Origin: Prorocentrum cordatum
Lineage: Eukaryota; Sar; Dinophyceae; Prorocentrales; Prorocentraceae
Direction: 5' to 3'
Length of the DNA: 64,000 bases
Assembly: GCA_963575745.1 (NCBI GenBank)
Contig: CAUYUJ010015685.1
Location: 194,397 to 258,396, forward strand
The position numbers and the translations under genes are program-made. The notes beneath the pieces were generated by a model. It searched no databases. It saw nothing but the letters and a program-made list of their open reading frames with translations, and was not told the origin of the DNA. Shown piece after piece: positions 54,200-64,000 of the stretch (positions are counted from its first letter, which is position 1; every line of letters begins with the position of its first letter).

Positions 54200-55375
54200 C
54201 ATTCGGCGGCGCGTTTCGAACCGGGGGGTGGCCCCCCTCCCCAACAGTCGGCGCCGTCGATCAAAACCAGGGGGACTCCCCTCCCCCTCAAACCCCCCCT
54301 CCTCCCGAACCCTCCCCCCCCCCTCCCAATCAGGAGGGGGGGGGGGTTGAACCCCCCTCCCTCTCGGCGCCGGCGCCGGCGGCCGCCAGCAGCGCCGACG
54401 GTGGGGACGCAGCGACGATGACCAGAGGCAGCCCGAGAGGGGGAGGGTTCAAACCTCCCCCCTTGGCGCCGAGGGGGGGGGTTCAAACCACCACCCCCCT
54501 GGCGCCGGCGCCGGCGCTGGCGGCGGCCAGCAGCGCCGCGCTGGCGCCGGCGACAGCGGGACGCAGCGACGATAACCACCACCCCCACCACCACCACCAC
54601 CACCACTACCTCTACCACCACCGCCTCAACCCACCACCACCACCAACCCACCACACAACCACCACCACCACCACCACCGCCGCCACCACCACCACAACCA
54701 CCACCACAACTCACCATCACCACCACCACAAAAACTCACCACCACTACCACCACCACCACAATCTACCACGCCACCACCACCACAACCACCACCACTACC
54801 AGCAGCACAACCCACCACCACCACAAACCACCACACCACCACTACCACCACCGCCACCACCGGCGCCATCACCATCACCACTTCCACAAACCACCCCCAC
54901 CACCGTAACCAACCACCACCACCACCAACCACCACCACCAAACCACCAGCTAACCACCACCACCACCACCACAACCCACCACCACCACAAACCACCACCA
55001 CACCACCACCACCACCACCACCACCACCCACCACCACAGCCACCACCACCGCCACAACAAGCCACCACACCACCACCACCACCACCATCGCCACCACCAC
55101 CGCCACCACCATCACCACAACCCACCACCAACACCACCACCGTCGTTCTCGTCGACGCTCCCCGCCGCCGCCGCCCGCCGCCACAGGCGCCAGCGCCGGC
55201 CCAGAATAGGAAATCGTCGCTCCCGCCGCCGCCGCCAGCCGAGGAGAGGGAGAGAGGAAATGTAGGGGAGGAGGGAGGGTGGGGGGGGGAGAGGGGTTCG
55301 AATCCCCCTCCCCTTCGTCACGTGAGGGGGGGGGTTGGGGGTCGACCCCCCCCCCTTCCAAGCGACCGCATAACG
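54200..55375. repeat. G/C-run bracketed (CCA)n module interrupting the satellite
   Basis: Left side: GAACCGGGGGGTGGCCCCCC-like runs, with GGGGGTTGAACCCCC and CTGGCGCCGGCGCCGGC. Centre: about 560 bp of CCACCACCACAA (54575-55140). Right side: GGGGTTCGAATCCCCCTCCC and GGGGGTCGACCCCCCC. Thr/Pro/His-rich plus frames and Val/Gly-rich minus frames are artefacts. Confidence 0.85.
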
Positions 55376-55394
55376 CGCCTCGACTCCTCTCCGT

Positions 55395-55650
55395 TCAGAG
55401 CCTTATGATTACCGGGATGTTGCACGTAGACATAGCTTTCGTGCACCCCAGGGGGGAGCCACCAAGGGGCGTTACACTTTCCAGTTCGCGCCCCGATCAT
55501 GGGTCCTCTCAGGCGAATCGTTGCCCTAGGCTCCTCCTACCTCTCCCTTCTCAGAGTCGCAAGGTCGCCCCGATGTAGCAAGCATAGCGTTTGGGCGTTC
55601 CAAGGGGGCCCCACTTTTGAGCACGCAGTCGCCGCAGGCTGATATTCCCC
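55395..55650 (+). repeat. Satellite of about 150 bp resumed, two copies
   Basis: GTGCACCCCAGGGGGGAGCC at 55441 and GGGCGTTCCAAGGGGGCCCC at about 55593 continue the 53.5-54.2 kb satellite after the interrupting module. Confidence 0.7.
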
Positions 55651-56396
55651 GGCTTAACCACTCAGGCGAAAGTGCCTGGAATGGATATGCACATTTAGGA
55701 ATCCCGCGTCGGATAATTTTCAAGTCGCTGGCCGCGAATGTCCCCCACTCTTCCTTGAGGGCAGTTTTCGTGAAGCCTCCATGTTTGATGGCACCGGGCC
55801 GCGAAATGTGGAAACATCAATGGAACTAAACTAAAAGTACACTCCGCCTGACATCCATGTCGGTCCCTGATCGCCGTGTGCGTGCGTGCGCGCGTGGGCG
55901 CGTGTCTGTCTACAGTCTACGTTTGTCGCTGGCGGGATTGGGCATGCTATCAGCGTGTTGCTCCCCGCCCTGATTGCGCACGGTTGCGCTTGCTCCCACA
56001 CGCCATGACTTCCCCTCGTCCGCTACTTCTTCCTCGTTCTTTGTCTTTCCTCCCCTGTTGCGCCTCGTGCTCGTCGGCGCTGCCGACCTCGGCATGTTGC
56101 CACTTTTCTTCTCACTTCCTGTCTGTCTGGCCTGCTGGGCCCCTCCGCGGCGCTCTCGGGCTCGCCCCTGGCCCGGCCCCTCTTTCGTTCTCCCTCCCTG
56201 CCGTGGCTTTGGGCATTGCACCCCATCGCCCGCATCGCGCATATGTCTACAGCTCAGCGGTCGGCTATGTCCCACTTTCACTGGGGCTTTTGTGTGTAGC
56301 CTGTGCCCCACACGCGTCGGTTAATCGTCTTAGCAGTGTCTTTGCTCGAATTATCGCCGCTGGCTGTAACCGCCCCGCGCGTAGGAGGACCAGCAA
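55650..56396. other. Unassigned low-repeat stretch
   Basis: No gene or repeat recognised. An open plus frame at 55876-56415 (Cys/Arg/Ser/Leu-rich) has no motif. Confidence 0.35.
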
Positions 56397-56492
56397 TGTG
56401 TGTGTGTGTGGTTGATGGGTTGTGTGCGTGCGTATGTGTGTGTGTGTGTGTGTGTGTGTGTCTGTGTGCGTGTGTGCGTGTGTTTGTTTGCC
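56397..56492. repeat. (TG)n tract
   Basis: TGTGTGTG with GTGCGTGC interruptions, ending about 50 bases before the candidate exon acceptor at 56547. Confidence 0.92.
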
Positions 56493-56547
56493 CACTGGGA
56501 CTCCGCCCCGGTGGCCTTTGCATCAGAATTCTGGCGCGCCCGCAGGG

Positions 56548-56688
56548 TGACAAGGCCGAAGACTTCTGGGGCGAGGATACCTTCGCACTGCGCCTGCAGT
56601 TTCGCGCGCTCGTCGCCCCGAGGGAAGGGGCGAGGATGATGAGGACGGGCAGCAGAATCGAGCATATCTCGCTGGACGTGTCTCCTTG
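56548..56688 (+). CDS. Candidate terminal exon, unknown product
   Basis: After GCGCCCGCAG before G, an open frame reads GDKAEDFWGEDTFALRLQF and continues to a TGA at 56686. The acceptor and the acidic/aromatic sequence are compatible with a coding exon in phase 0, the phase in which exon H ends. Whether it is the C-terminus of the KH protein, part of another gene, or chance cannot be told from sequence alone. Confidence 0.25.
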
Positions 56689-56699
56689 ATTTCGGCTTT

Positions 56700-58230
56700 T
56701 CTGGGTCCGTTTCGGCCCCCAGGGCCGTGGAGGCCCCCAACCAGCGATCGGGGATGACGAATTGACCAGGATGGATCCCGGGGGCTAATCTTGAGAGCAG
56801 ACTGCCGAGCTTGTAGGCTCGACGATCGGTTTGGGAGCAGGGACTGGGAGGAGCGGCTCCAGCAAGAGAAGGAGCTCCCCCACACTTCTGATGGCTTTTT
56901 GATTGGGCATGCCTGCGAGCCGCGCGGGGGTCCAGAGGCCCAGTACGGCAGTGGTGAGCAGGGTGCAGCAGCAGCGTCACAGCAAAGGCATGGCGTCCAC
57001 AAAAAGACAGTGGCAGCAGCAACGGCATAAACAACCGCAGAAGTAAGTCCCTTCCCCTCCTGCCTCTCGTCGGGTTCGGGCTCGAGCCGTCTGGACCAGC
57101 GGCGGCGCTGGCCTTGCTGCTCCCCCTCCGTCGGCTGACGGCAGCTACCAGGCGCGTGGGCTCCCCATGGAGGAGCCGTGGGGAGCGGAGAAGACAGGGG
57201 CGAGCAGGGAGGCGGAGGGCGAACAGCGTGTGAGAAAGCCTACGCGTGTCGGGTCCGCGCACGCGCGGCAGGGAGGAGTGTCTGGCGGATCTGTGCCACG
57301 TCGCGTGTGCATCTTTGCTCTGTTTCGCGCGTTGGAAGTTGCTCTTTGTCTGAGGGTTTAGAACACACGACCAGGGATGGCTCTTAGCGAGAGAGGGAAG
57401 GGAGAGGAGTGGAGTTGAGGGGGACAGACCAGGAGGGGAATCCGGGAGGGTAGGTGAACCCAAACGTCCAAGGCTTGACTCAAGAGGCTTACGCCATACC
57501 TTCGACCCCCCAAAGAAAGCGGATGGGCAAGTGTGATCATTTGCGTGTCCCAGGTCCCCAGCTGGAGTGTGCAAGATGTTGATGTCTTCTTTGGACTTGT
57601 TTGGAGCCCAATTAGGGCCGTGGGCGGTCCCTCTTGGCGCCGTCCTGGAGGCCGTCGATCTACAAGGAGGTGGTCCTAAAGTAGAGTCCCCTCGCGTGGA
57701 GCCTGATCAATTGTTTCATGGGCCCTTCGGAAGCCCATCGGAAGCGAACATACGTAAAACTAACATCTGTGGAAAATATGTAGTGCTTGAAAGATGTCGT
57801 TTTCTTGGAGCATCCTCGGGATGCTTCGTGGCCACTTGGAGCCGTCTTTGGGGTTTCTTGGCTGTAGGTGTGTCGCCGTTGTCACACGCTCACACACAAA
57901 ACATATACACGACAAACACCGTGCACACACCGTGCGCCGCCCCCCGCTCGCCCGCCCAGTACAGCACCGTACGCCTCCCCTCCCGCCCGCCCAACCTTGC
58001 ACGCACACATGCACACGACCACATATTTTTGCTCCTCCGCCAGCGAAGTGACACCACTGTCACGAGTCCAAGTATGTACAGGGCACGGTGACACGAATTT
58101 CCACTAGCGGTGTGGATGGACGGCCGAGAGAAGGCTGGCAACGGAAATGTGAGACCCCAGCCACTCGTGTGCAGGACAGACTAGACTGCTTGGGAACCGC
58201 GGGGGAGTCGCGTCGACCACCGGGGACGCA
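56700..58230. other. Unassigned stretch
   Basis: Mostly low-repeat. 57880-58010 has CACACGCTCACACAC and CGCCCGCCC-type simple sequence. No gene supported. Confidence 0.35.
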
Positions 58231-58232
58231 GA

Positions 58233-58889
58233 GTGCAGGAGGCGGCGAGTGTGCAAGCCAAGCGGCGGTGCGCAGGGGCGAAAGCAGGCGTGCAGGCCGG
58301 CCGAGCAGGCGGGCCGTGCAGGCGGGGGCAGACAGTGCGGGGGGGAGGGCCGACTGGCAGACACTTGCAGCGGAGGCAAGCAGGCGTGCCGAGGCAGGGT
58401 GCGACGGCGGCAGGGCAAAGAGAGGCGCGCGCCGCCACCCCGGCCGACCAGGCAGGCGACAGGTGGGCGGGGAGCGGGCCGCAGGAGGGCCGCCCAAAGA
58501 GGCGGCCCCCGAGAAGCGGGTTGCGGCGACCTCGCCAGCAAGGTAACACGTTTGTACTTGCAACGGTGGACCTCGTGGCATTTGATCTGAACGATCGCCT
58601 GGGTCCAATGGGCCGAGGAGAAGAGATGGATGCCCGGGGAGTGGGGAGGACGGTTGCCAAAACGACCTTCGAGGCGGGCTTGCGAGCGTACGAGAGCAGT
58701 CGGCAGCTAACGTGCCGGCAAGAGCGCCGCGCGAGAGCCACCGACGGAAGCAGGCGTACCAAGGGCAACCCGAGATGTGGCCCCCATCCCGCGCTCACGA
58801 CAGCGCACATGCAAACAAACGCACCTTTTGGCGTCGCGGCCGCGCGCAGCAACGCAGCAGAGTCGGTCAGCGAAGAGCCGAAAGAGTAG
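58233..58889 (+). other. Long open frame, partly CAGGCG-repeat driven
   Basis: There are 218 codons open on the plus strand. The first half is Ala/Gly/Arg-rich over a GCAGGCGGGC repeat (58240-58480). The second half reads NTFVLATVDLVAFDLNDRLG, then KTTFEAGLRAYESSRQ, which looks more protein-like. The minus strand is also open here. No motif is recognised. Confidence 0.22.
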
Positions 58890-59497
58890 TGCGGTCGAGG
58901 CGTCCGAAGGGGTGCCCAGGTCTCACGCAGCCCGGGCGAAGAGCACAGGGTTCACCTAGAGGAACGCACGCTGTGGGGGGTGGGGTGGGGGGCGAACGGG
59001 ACAACCAGCGCAACCGCACGCACAGACTAACGCAACCCGACACATGCTACGAGCAACACCTGACCAAGGTCACCGCATGTAGCCACTTACAAACATGATA
59101 CCAATTGCAACCATAGATAAGCTTGTGGGAAGCCACACGGTGGTACTCACTGTGCATCCGCTTCGTTTGGGGTACGACTCCGTGCGCGCGCAGGCAAGTC
59201 CATTGAGGTGGCGCTTCTCGTTTTCGTCTGAATCGGCGGAACAGCCTCAGCACATGCACGCATAAGCAAGCACGCACACATGCACTCGCGTGCCAGCGTT
59301 GCGTGCGCAACCCCAGTGGGGATCGGCTCGAACACGGAGAAAGCTGTTGGGGTTCTACCCCGCTGGATTGGCTGAGATGTGTGGTCCAACGTCTTCTGAT
59401 TCTCCAAGGCTTGCGGCTTGCCTCTGCGTCCGCCCACCACACGTCTTCTATCATCCCGTGCCTCCCTCTGTCCCCACCATCTCTGCTGACAGATCTG

Positions 59498-59550
59498 CCC
59501 ATGGCGAGCATCGAGGCCAAGAAGAAGGAGGGGCGCGCGGCCAAAGATGG
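59498..59550 (+). other. Candidate exon start region
   Basis: A good pyrimidine tract and TGCTGACAG precede a frame reading LPMASIEAKKKEGRAAKDG. Its 3' boundary is unclear. Confidence 0.2.
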
Positions 59551-60105
59551 GAGGATGGGGGAGAAGTATTCTTTCCTTGGGAGCTGTGCTTTCGAGGACA
59601 GTGGCTATTCGGGAAGAGTGAAGTTTTCTGAGTTGGGTTCCCGCATGTGGCGCAGGCGCCACAGGTGCCCTCCATGGTCGGGGTTGTCGCCGCCCCCCGC
59701 GCCGCCGACGGCTTCAAAGGTTCGGGCGGGCGTATGTCTCCCCAAATCTTAGTTGGTTCAGCGCTGGCGCGCTTGCGCACCAGTCCCAGGGCGCATGCCC
59801 TAGAAATGCTCCTTGAACTCGGTGCTGGCGCGCATTCTCCCCAGCCGTCAGGCCGTCAGTCTCAGGGCGTCTGTCCCACAAATGCTTGTTTGACTGGGTG
59901 CTGGCGCGCATCCCCTCGGCCGCCAGGCCATCATACCATGACGTAGAGATTACTCCATGTGTTGGATTTGCCAGATTGTACCGTGATGGAGAAGCAGGGG
60001 CAGGGAGACAGAAATAATGAGGTAGAGTGGGAGAGAGAGAGAGAGAGACTCGTTCCCCAGCACCCATTTTGCCGCCCCCTCCTCCGCAGCTCCCTTTGGC
60101 TCGTT

Positions 60106-60420
60106 CTAGACATGAAGGCGCTCCGCGAAAAGATCCGCGCAGCAAATTCTGATCTGTTCTGTTGGGACGGGGTACCTGGCCTCACTCTCCGTTTCGATTT
60201 CCGGGCATCGGCCCGCATCGGCCAGCGCTTGCTGGAGTTCTGGCGGCACGGCCGTAAGCTTGGGGCCGACGGCGCCCAGCCCAGACAGGTTCGCAATCAT
60301 CGATCCTGCTTCGCTCATGGACCTCGCAGCTGGCGCGCGAGTATTGCAGTAACTGCTTACTGTCGGGGACAGGAGTGGTTTCCCATTCTTCTGGCCCAGT
60401 GTGGAGCATTTGGGGAACAT
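60106..60420 (-). other. Minus-strand coding-like frame
   Basis: The minus frame of 104 codons contains MIANLSGLGAVGPKLTAVPP, ELQQALADAGRCPEIE and TEQIRICCADLFAERLHV. The amphipathic pattern looks like real protein. The overlapping plus frame (60112-60462, with MKALREKIRAANSDLF) competes with it. Family unknown. Confidence 0.25.
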
Positions 60421-60597
60421 GTGCGTCTTGCCGTGTCCCAGGTGCGTGCAGGGGGGTTAGATTGACAACGTGGACCACTGGTTGCAGGAGTGCCCGGGCA
60501 ACTGAACCGCCCCCCCTGCCGCGCCGGCCGCGAGGGGCCGCCGCGCCCGCGGACGATGGGAATTGCTTACGGCTGTACAGCCATAATGTTGGCCATC

Positions 60598-61515
60598 TTA
60601 CACCATCGTGCATGTCGTCACGCTGGCGTTTCGCGAATCGCCGCGCAGCGCTTCCCTGTGCCACGTAACGAAACACATCGCAGGCGACATCTTCAGAAAC
60701 TCGCTCTCGCTTCCGCGGTTGCGATCGGATCGCGGTCCGCTCGGTGACTCGTGTACGCGTTCTTCCATGACCCAGATCGAGGTCGCGCCTGGAGGCCCCA
60801 GCATCGACGAGAAAATCGTGATACGTCCGAGCGTCCAGGGCAGGATTCCAAAGCGACATGCCCACCGTCCTCCTCTCGCAGCCGCCCGTCCGCCGACTTG
60901 TCCCCTGCCCCTCCCCCCTCCCCTTCTGCTCTCGGAAGGCCGGCCGGCGGGTGGTGACACGGCCGGAGGGAAGGAGAGGAATGAGGGAGCGAGGCGCTCC
61001 ATTTGGGGCCAGGCGGCACAGAGGCGGCTGCGCCCGCGTGCGCCCTTGACACGACCAGGCACGCAGGCCCTGGGTCCGCCATAGGTGGTGGCGCTTGCTT
61101 CCGCCCCTGACCCTGGACCCCTGGCGCCCCCGGGGTCAGCGATAGGGGGGGCCCCCTCCTCCCCCCGCCCCCGAAAAAGAATTGCGGATAGGCCTGCACT
61201 TTCAAAAATGATATGTTGATCGTCTTGTGTCGAGATTCGGGACAAGCCGGTCTTGTGGAACTTTTCATTGTTTCTGAGGGCGCCCTGGGGCAGGCAAATC
61301 CTGCCCCCCCTGCCAAGCAGCGGAGTCCTGACCGTCAACGCTCCGTCAGTGCGCGTCACCAGGGTCAGATCGACGATTCGTGTCCTCGGGGGGCGCATTT
61401 GCATCCATGTGCCGACATGCAGGAAGCTTGCCGACACGTGCCAGTGTTCGCCCAAATCTGGGTCGGGGGCGCTCCGGCCCTCCCCCGCCCCGTCCCTACG
61501 TACGCGTGAGGCCAC
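60598..61515 (-). other. 305-codon open frame, unassigned
   Basis: This is the longest non-repeat frame in the right half. Pieces such as TRIVDLTLVTRTDGALTV and HKTGLSRISTQDDQHIIF look protein-like, while the centre is a low-complexity Gly/Arg/Pro stretch. A competing plus frame at 60608-61084 contains MTQIEVAPGGPSIDEKIVIR. I cannot decide between them. Confidence 0.22.
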
Positions 61516-61672
61516 TGCGGGGCAGGACCCCCGGAGGGGCCACTTTGCGTGACTTGTTCCTCAAGGCTCGGCATTTCCCAGTGGACGTTCCGTCGCGCCA
61601 CGAGGCGCTCACAGACCCTCGCAGCCTCCCTTTTCTTTTCCTCGGCCCACTCCGCAGGCTTTCAAGGATCGG
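61365..61672 (-). other. Minus-strand helical coding-like segment
   Basis: The minus frame reads PAEWAEEKKREAARVCERLV then ARRNVHWEMPSLEEQVTQ, a charged helix followed by a plausible globular stretch, opening after a TGA at about 61675. The frame continues to a stop at 61365 with less convincing sequence after 61500. It may be an exon or a remnant of a mobile-element protein. Confidence 0.3.
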
Positions 61673-61679
61673 CCCTAGG

Positions 61680-63200
61680 CGCATTCACGTTTTCTATTTT
61701 TGCGGCGAACGCACGCCAGAACCCTTGCCGAGTGAGCGTCAAGACATCCCCCCCTTCCAGCTGGTGGGCCGAGATGTATTCACGCCCAATATTTTTTCTT
61801 CTCGCGGACTCGGCGAGAAAAGGAGGACAAAGCGGGCACACGTCAACTCATTTGTGCAAACTTGGCCCTGCTCGAAGCAGTCATCTACGCCGCACCCGAA
61901 CGCAGAGCACAGAGCAAAAGCGGTGAGCACGATCCAAGCAAGCTTTGGGAACCCTCCGCGGTTGCACGGTACGAATCCGCATTGCGCATTTGCTTGAATC
62001 GTAATGAATCGGAGTCGGGGCTGCATTTTTTTCTTTGCGGCGCCGATGTGAAATTAATGTGTTTGTTTGCGAGCATCGACGGGACACCGTGAGGTCGATA
62101 GTGACAAACGCAAGCGTGAGCGCGTGGCATGTGGAGCGACAACTTTTTGTTTTTTGTTGGGTTGCTGGACCGAACGTTCGACGGCCTTTTGGCGCAAAAG
62201 GGCTTACCACACGAGGAGTCTCACGAACATTACGCGACGCAGCGGCAGCCAGCTTCGCATTCGTTCGGTATTCGCTTGAGTGGTATTTCCGGGCATTATT
62301 GGTTTTGGTATTCAAGTCGGTTCCGACCATTACGTCGCGCTGACAAGGCGGTAGAAAATGACCCGAATGGTCAAGGAATGCGTTGCTTCATCCCACCATT
62401 CCGGCCTTTGGCCAAATCCGTCCAGTCCGTTCGCGGAATGAGTGACCTCGGTTGCGGGCCCAATTTTGATCTGTCATCGCAGGCCGAGCGTTACTCTCAT
62501 TTCTGGGTTCCGCGATTCCCCGTGAGCTTTCGGCCGAAAGCTTCTTGGAAAGCACTGCACGCCACTCTGCCGAATCTGGGCACGGGCGCGCACTCCATCC
62601 GTAAAGGGAGAGCGCAGTGGAACAAATACCAGAAGCTAGTACCTGAAGAAGTGATACAGGCAGAAGGTGGCTAGAGCAGCCCAGGCACCATGCGGTCCGT
62701 GCAATTCCTGGAAAAAGAAGGCGAGCGCCGCGACCTTCTTATCCAGTCGGGCACGCGCTGCCTTGCATTGCCGCACACGCGTTCACACCGTGAGACGCCC
62801 ACGCCTCCACGGGGTGCGGCCGGGTGACTTCGTTTTCCCTGGCTTCAAAAGGAGGTCAAATCTGCCTTTCACTGGCCTGCAGCCGCCCGGCACACCCGCT
62901 GAGGCACTCAATTACCAGAGCTGGGGTAAAGAAGCAGTTTTCTTTCATCACATCCCCTCGTCCCTTCGCTTCTCGCCCCGCGCTGGCCAGAAGGGCGACG
63001 GCACCTTGCGCCCACGGAGTGTGGGCGTCTGATTGCGATCGGCTGGAAGGTTTGGTGACGCTTGAGTTGGACGACGACGAAGCGAAACGAGACGGCGATG
63101 GGGCGCCGCCGCCCTTTCACCGTCGCACGGAGGCTTGACCAGAAGGGAGGGACAGGGGCGGTAGGGCGTTCTTTGGCCGTTTGCGGAAGCTATAGCTCCA
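61680..63200. other. Unassigned low-repeat stretch
   Basis: A minus frame at 62026-61739 has a hydrophobic run (LAWIVLTAFALCSAFGCGV) followed by Cys-containing sequence. A plus frame at 62129-62674 (181 codons) has no motif. Neither is firmly supported. Confidence 0.25.
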
Positions 63201-63224
63201 CACGCGCACATGCACATACACACA

Positions 63225-63312
63225 CATCAGAGTGAGGGGGCCGAACGGTCATTCATTGTTCCTGGGCGCGTGGTGAAAATGAGAATCCGTGGTGAGGATT
63301 ATACTTGTTGCG

Positions 63313-63330
<18 letters not shown>
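63225..63330 (+). repeat. Inverted partner of the 248-377 repeat
   Basis: CATCAGAGTGAGGGGGCCGA, ACGGTCATTCATTGTTCC and the following AATCCGTGGTGAGGATTATA match the reverse complement of 248-377. Confidence 0.8.
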
Positions 63331-63367
<37 letters not shown>

Positions 63368-63453
63368 GGTTGTTGTGGTTGTGGTTGTGGTTGTGGTTGT
63401 GGTTGTGGTTGTGGTTGTGGTTGTGGTTGTGGTTGTGGTTGTGGTTGTGGTGG

Positions 63454-63485
<32 letters not shown>

Positions 63486-63486
63486 G
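63305..63486. repeat. (GTT)n/(GTTGTG)n tract
   Basis: GTT units at 63314-63365 change to GTTGTG units and back to GTT. Confidence 0.95.
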
Positions 63487-63870
63487 AACTCTCACCTCTG
63501 AAGAATAATTATGGTTGATCCCCCCACCGGTGCATACTGTTTTTTCTCAATCAAAGTGTGCCCCTCGACGCTCGCACCGTGTTTTTTGACAGGGAAAGTC
63601 TTCCTGCTCAAACTGGGCCCCTGGCCCCCAGGTTACAACAACAACGGCTCCCGCCTGAGACTTCCTCACAATTTAGCCAGGACCGCCGCTCCCGCCTGAG
63701 ATTCCTTCACATTTTATTATGGAATCGCGCTCTCGCTTGGGACTTCCTCACAATTTATTCAGGAATCGCTCTCCCGGCGCTCTGGGGTCGCGCTCTCGCT
63801 GGAGACTTGCTTGCAATTTACTGAAGAATAGCGCCGTTGCGTTGGAATTTCTTATAATTTGCTCAAGCGC
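63487..63870 (+). repeat. (GTT)n cassette, right part and start of a next copy
   Basis: TCTGAAGAATAATTATGGTT, GACGCTCGCACCGTG, then CAACAACGGCTCCCGCCTG and ATCGCGCTCTCGCTTGGGAC are the blocks of the 6.5-10.4 kb cassette in the same order. Confidence 0.8.
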
Positions 63871-64000
63871 CGCGCTCCCGACACCCAGGCACCCAGGAGT
63901 CGCGCCCGTTGTGGCCCCATGTGCATGCCCTTCGTGGCCGCGCTGTCGCCGTTGGTGGCCCCTCACTGTCCTACGTGGCCCAGTTGCTACCCTCAGTGGC

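Noticed and set aside
53839-55209. 456-codon plus frame rich in Thr, Pro and His
   Set aside because: It is produced by the (CCA)n tract and its C-run brackets.
55290-55312. tRNA T-arm-like GGGGTTCGAATCCCC
   Set aside because: The T-arm and B-box resemblance is exact, but there is no A-box, anticodon arm or acceptor stem in the upstream G-rich sequence. Similar GGTTCGAACC cores occur in the other G/C-run modules.
62129-62674. 181-codon plus frame as a real gene
   Set aside because: No motif, no clear start, and overlapping open frames on the minus strand of similar length; kept only as unassigned sequence.
1-64000. Dinoflagellate spliced-leader sequence or relic
   Set aside because: I looked for GGCTCAAG-type ends in both orientations and found only CTTGAGCCATCTTG words that belong to the decamer repeats at 26.05 and 29.43 kb.

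Overview
The window looks like nuclear DNA of a dinoflagellate, probably a large, repeat-packed, GC-rich genome of the Prorocentrum type; the species is inference. The reasons are one gene broken into very short exons by introns of 0.6 to 14 kb, intron donors that are mostly GC or GA instead of GT, acceptors that are nearly always AG followed by G, and intron DNA made almost wholly of micro- and minisatellites and nested repeat elements. No bacterial-style gene organisation, rRNA, tRNA or CRISPR array is visible.

The backbone is a single plus-strand gene for a multi-KH-domain (vigilin/Scp160-like) RNA-binding protein. Eight exons between 2.9 and 39.1 kb are supported. They rebuild the second half of one KH domain, a complete second KH domain with a GKEG loop, a linker, and a complete third KH domain with a GKAG loop. 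Both the 5' and 3' ends of the gene are missing or unrecognised. Weak candidate downstream exons lie at 46.7 and 56.5 kb.

Layout: 0-2.9 kb holds minisatellites, a fragment of LINE-type reverse transcriptase on the minus strand and a short 89-bp satellite. 2.9-6.5 kb holds exons A and B with degenerate minus-strand coding-like sequence between them. 6.5-12.6 kb is a cluster of direct copies of a (GTT)n-containing cassette. 12.7 kb is exon C. 13-26.6 kb is a chain of repeats: a 15-bp array that is open in several frames, an 89-bp satellite nested inside it, tetranucleotide microsatellites, and two elements with matching heads and a GC hairpin ending in TTCTAG, both embedded in (TATG)n. 26.6-39.1 kb carries exons D to H, separated by G/C-run modules, minisatellites and polypurine tracts. 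40.0-40.6 kb is a zinc-ribbon-like reading frame broken by one stop. 41-46.5 kb is very GC-rich and mostly unassigned. 46.9-49.6 kb is a (TAGAG)n microsatellite split by a third copy of the hairpin element. 53.4-55.7 kb is a roughly 150-bp satellite interrupted by a (CCA)n module. 58-62.7 kb has scattered coding-like stretches on both strands. The window closes with another (GTT)n cassette that is an inverted match to the first 380 bases.

Most long open frames in this window are by-products of repeats whose period is a multiple of three or that lack stops. They are not annotated as genes.
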